Assembly (NCBI GenBank): GCA_903930165.1
Contig: CAIYXO010000444.1
Coordinates: 1-6,660 of the forward strand
Direction of reading: 5' to 3'
DNA from: an uncultured Verrucomicrobiota bacterium
GTDB lineage: Bacteria > Verrucomicrobiota > Verrucomicrobiia > Limisphaerales > UBA9464
Length of the DNA stretch: 6,660 bases
A program made the translations under genes and the position numbers. Position 1 is the stretch's first letter; each line of letters opens with the position of its first letter. Shown piece after piece: positions 4,941 to 6,660 of the stretch. The notes beneath the pieces were generated by a model. It was not told the DNA's origin and did not search any database. It saw only the letters and a program-made list of their open reading frames with translations.

Positions 4941-6289
4941 GGGGTGTTTCCGGCCAGAAGCTTCTCCCGGACCGAGTCACCGAGGGCCCAGCCGAGCCGG
5001 CTGAGATCCTGTCGGTGGATGATCTTCGGGGTGCCGTCGGAGAGGTCGAAGACGAAGCGGACCCGCCGGTAGCCGCGTCCCTCGGGACCCACGGCCGCGA
5101 TGTCGGCGGAGTACTGGAAGCTGCGGGTCGTGATGCGGTCGCGCTGGGCAAGGGCGGTGACCACCGGGCTGCTCCGGCCGAGGGCGGTCACGATCCAGGC
5201 CACGCTGCCCAGCGAGTCCGGGTTGCTGCGGCGGTAGTTGATGAGCGTCTCGGCGGCCCCGGTGGCGGTCTGCTCGTTCACCCCGGAGCCCATGAACAGC
5301 GCGGTGAGCACCGGTTCGGGCGCGGTGTTGATGTTGACCCGTCCGTAGGTGAAGGAGTTGGTGGAAGTGGCCAGCTCGCCGGCGATGCGCGCGAAGTCGT
5401 CCTCGCCCAAACCGCTGTTCAGGTAGAACTGGAGGGTGCTCGCGATGGTCGGCGTGGCGTTGCCGCGGAATCCGAGCTGGTTCAGCACCTGCTGGGCTCG
5501 TGCCTGCCCGAAGGCCGTGGTGAGCAGGCCCAGCAGTTGCGCCCGGTTGCTGATGTTGGTCAGGGTCGTGCCGTCGGAATGGGTGTTGGGTTCGCGGCTG
5601 TAGACCGTGAGGTAGTCCAGGAGCCCCGGGTGGAAGGGCTTGGCACCGGAGGCGGCCTTCTCCTGCGGGTCCTGGACGCCGTTGCGGTTGCGGTCGTCCC
5701 CCTCGAGGTCGGCAAGGGTGATCCCCTGGACCAGCCGCAGCTCGTCGAGGCTCTCGTACTGGCCATGCTTGGCCTCATATCCCAACGCCCCGTAGTTCAG
5801 CATCAGGGTGCTGTTGGTGGACCTCCAGTCGACGACGGCCTGCGCGACGTCCACGAACATGCCGGGCAGGTAGACCAGGATGTTGGAGCCGGCCCGGTTG
5901 ATGTTCAGCTTGCCGGCCTCGTCCACGAGCCCGAAGACGGGTTGGGTGGCGGTGACGTTCAGCGTCGGCGGCGTGTCGCGTCCGATGATCCATACCCTGG
6001 CCTCGCCGATGGGAAGCTTCTCGCAGCGGAACAGGGAGTTGGTCGGGATCACCCCGTTGGTGGAGAGGTTGAGGATCGACCACGCGACGTAGCGGGAGGC
6101 GCCCTCGATGGCCTGTTCGGCGGCGAGTCCCGCGGCCCGGTTGGCCGAGGCCCGAAGCTCGAGGGTCATGGTGTCCGCGAAGTACAAGGCGAGGGCCACC
6201 AGGCCCACCGACATCCACAGCACGAGGATCAGCACCGAGCCCCGCTTACGGGGGGCGGTGTCGGGACGTGCTGGAAGGGTGGTCCTCAA
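4937..6289 (-). CDS. gspK: Minor pseudopilin GspK
   Basis: GspK is the large minor pseudopilin that sits with GspI and GspJ at the pseudopilus tip. Numbering here is from a proposed TTG start (450 residues). A basic leader ends RKRG (14-17), a prepilin peptidase site, followed by SVLILVLWMSVGLVALALYF. Position +5 after the Gly is Leu, not Glu, as is usual for GspK. Family motifs are DEAGKLNINRA (123-133), VVDWRS (152-157), ESLDELRLVQGI (179-190) and RVNINTAPEPVLTALF (317-332). Residues 199-210 (DRNRNGVQDPQE) look like a dockerin/EF-hand calcium loop. About 80 residues between YLTVYSREP and RVNINTAP form an extra alpha-helical segment. The TTG at 6289 lies four bases after the gspJ stop and gives a normal-length leader. 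A GTG at 6382 would add 31 residues and overlap gspJ by 89 bases. Neither start has a clear Shine-Dalgarno motif. Function is firm; the start is moderately sure. Confidence 0.88.
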   Translation of the reverse strand: MRTTLPARPDTAPRKRGSVLILVLWMSVGLVALALYFADTMTLELRASANRAAGLAAEQAIEGASRYVAWSILNLSTNGVIPTNSLFRCEKLPIGEARVWIIGRDTPPTLNVTATQPVFGLVDEAGKLNINRAGSNILVYLPGMFVDVAQAVVDWRSTNSTLMLNYGALGYEAKHGQYESLDELRLVQGITLADLEGDDRNRNGVQDPQEKAASGAKPFHPGLLDYLTVYSREPNTHSDGTTLTNISNRAQLLGLLTTAFGQARAQQVLNQLGFRGNATPTIASTLQFYLNSGLGEDDFARIAGELATSTNSFTYGRVNINTAPEPVLTALFMGSGVNEQTATGAAETLINYRRSNPDSLGSVAWIVTALGRSSPVVTALAQRDRITTRSFQYSADIAAVGPEGRGYRRVRFVFDLSDGTPKIIHRQDLSRLGWALGDSVREKLLAGNTP

Positions 6290-6293
6290 CCGG

Positions 6294-6660
6294 TCAGAGG
6301 GTGGTGTTGGAGATGTTGCGGGCGACCACCCGCACCGGAACGAGAAGCTCCGTCGGGTTGGAACGGTCGGAGTTGGCGCCACGCTGGATCTGGAGCCGGA
6401 CCGCCAGGGGGAGGTTCGTGCTGAGGGCCGCGGTGTCCGAGGTGTCCCAGGACTCGGTCCAGAGTGCCCCGTCGTAGCATTGGACGCGGAACTGGGAGAC
6501 GTCGCGGAGGACGAGCTGGTCCTCGGTCTGCGGAGTGCCGAGGGTGAGCAGGTTGCGGGTGACGGAGCGGTAGAGGTCCCTCGAGTTGCCGTTGCCGCGG
6601 AGCCCGTAGGCCACGCGTTGGATCTCGCCCCAGGGTTGGGTGCGGTCCATGACGGCGGTC
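6294..6660 (-). CDS. gspJ: Minor pseudopilin GspJ, C-terminal part (5' end outside window)
   Basis: The last 121 residues of a GspJ-type minor pseudopilin are visible; the prepilin leader and N-terminal helix lie beyond the right edge. The visible part follows the usual GspJ C-terminal pattern: GEIQRVAYGLRGNG, then RDLYRSVTRNLL, DQLVLRDVSQFRVQCYDG, LWTESWDTSD, and LPLAVRLQIQ, where family members have a W-rich turn followed by an L-P-x-A-V-x-L strand. GspJ full length is near 200 residues, so about 80 are missing. A Met codon at 6648-6650 is internal rather than the start, because the frame continues upstream to the edge and the fold begins earlier. The TGA is four bases before the proposed gspK start. 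GspJ is known to form a trimeric tip with GspI and GspK; gspI is expected just upstream but is not visible. Confidence 0.82.
   Translation of the reverse strand, partial: TAVMDRTQPWGEIQRVAYGLRGNGNSRDLYRSVTRNLLTLGTPQTEDQLVLRDVSQFRVQCYDGALWTESWDTSDTAALSTNLPLAVRLQIQRGANSDRSNPTELLVPVRVVARNISNTTL

Noticed and set aside
3496..5151. A 730-residue version of the gspM gene extended upstream
   Set aside because: The extension covers gspL and part of gspK in another frame, is Arg/Pro/Gly-rich, and lacks any fold. The ATG at 3495 gives the expected membrane helix and an ATGA overlap.
5015..6424. Plus-strand open frame of 469 residues opposite gspK
   Set aside because: Low-complexity Gly/Val/Asp/Arg composition, fully antisense to gspK with its conserved motifs; a shadow.

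Overview
The window is a dense, GC-rich fragment of a type II secretion (T2SS)-like operon, all on the minus strand, so the genes are described from the right edge to the left. The order is gspJ (5' end cut by the right edge), gspK, a gspL-type PilM/PilN fusion, a gspM/PilO-like gene, a small exported GspC/PilP-like (HR-domain) gene, a gene for the N-terminal half of a secretin, and a gene for the C-terminal half (3' end cut by the left edge). Nearly every base is coding. The many long open frames on the plus strand are GC-driven shadows. No RNA gene, mobile element, CRISPR array, promoter or terminator could be supported.

The genes cover several layers of one envelope machine. GspJ and GspK are minor pseudopilins, expected at the tip of the pseudopilus. 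GspL and GspM form the inner-membrane platform. The HR-domain protein should contact the secretin's periplasmic N0 domain. The secretin forms the outer-membrane channel. Four successive junctions (K/L, L/M, M/HR, HR/secretin-N) are identical 4-base ATGA overlaps, which points to translational coupling and fixed stoichiometry. The order after gspK is that of pilM-N-O-P-Q of type IV pili, with PilM and PilN fused as in GspL.

The most unusual feature is the secretin. It is encoded as two polypeptides, each with its own signal peptide. The upstream gene carries N0, N1, N2 and the first half of N3. The downstream gene starts with a signal peptide and a Gly/Phe-rich stretch, then the second half of N3 and the secretin barrel domain. 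The break therefore falls in the low-complexity loop in the middle of the N3 fold. A 26-base gap separates the two genes, the only junction with a spacer longer than a few bases.

The organism is a diderm bacterium of high GC content. The diverged T2SS genes, PilO-like GspM, Gly-rich secretin parts and a D-x-N-x-N-G-x-x-D-x-x-E calcium-type loop in GspK suggest Verrucomicrobiota or a relative in the PVC group. That placement is inference from style, not a database match; Acidobacteriota or Planctomycetota remain possible.
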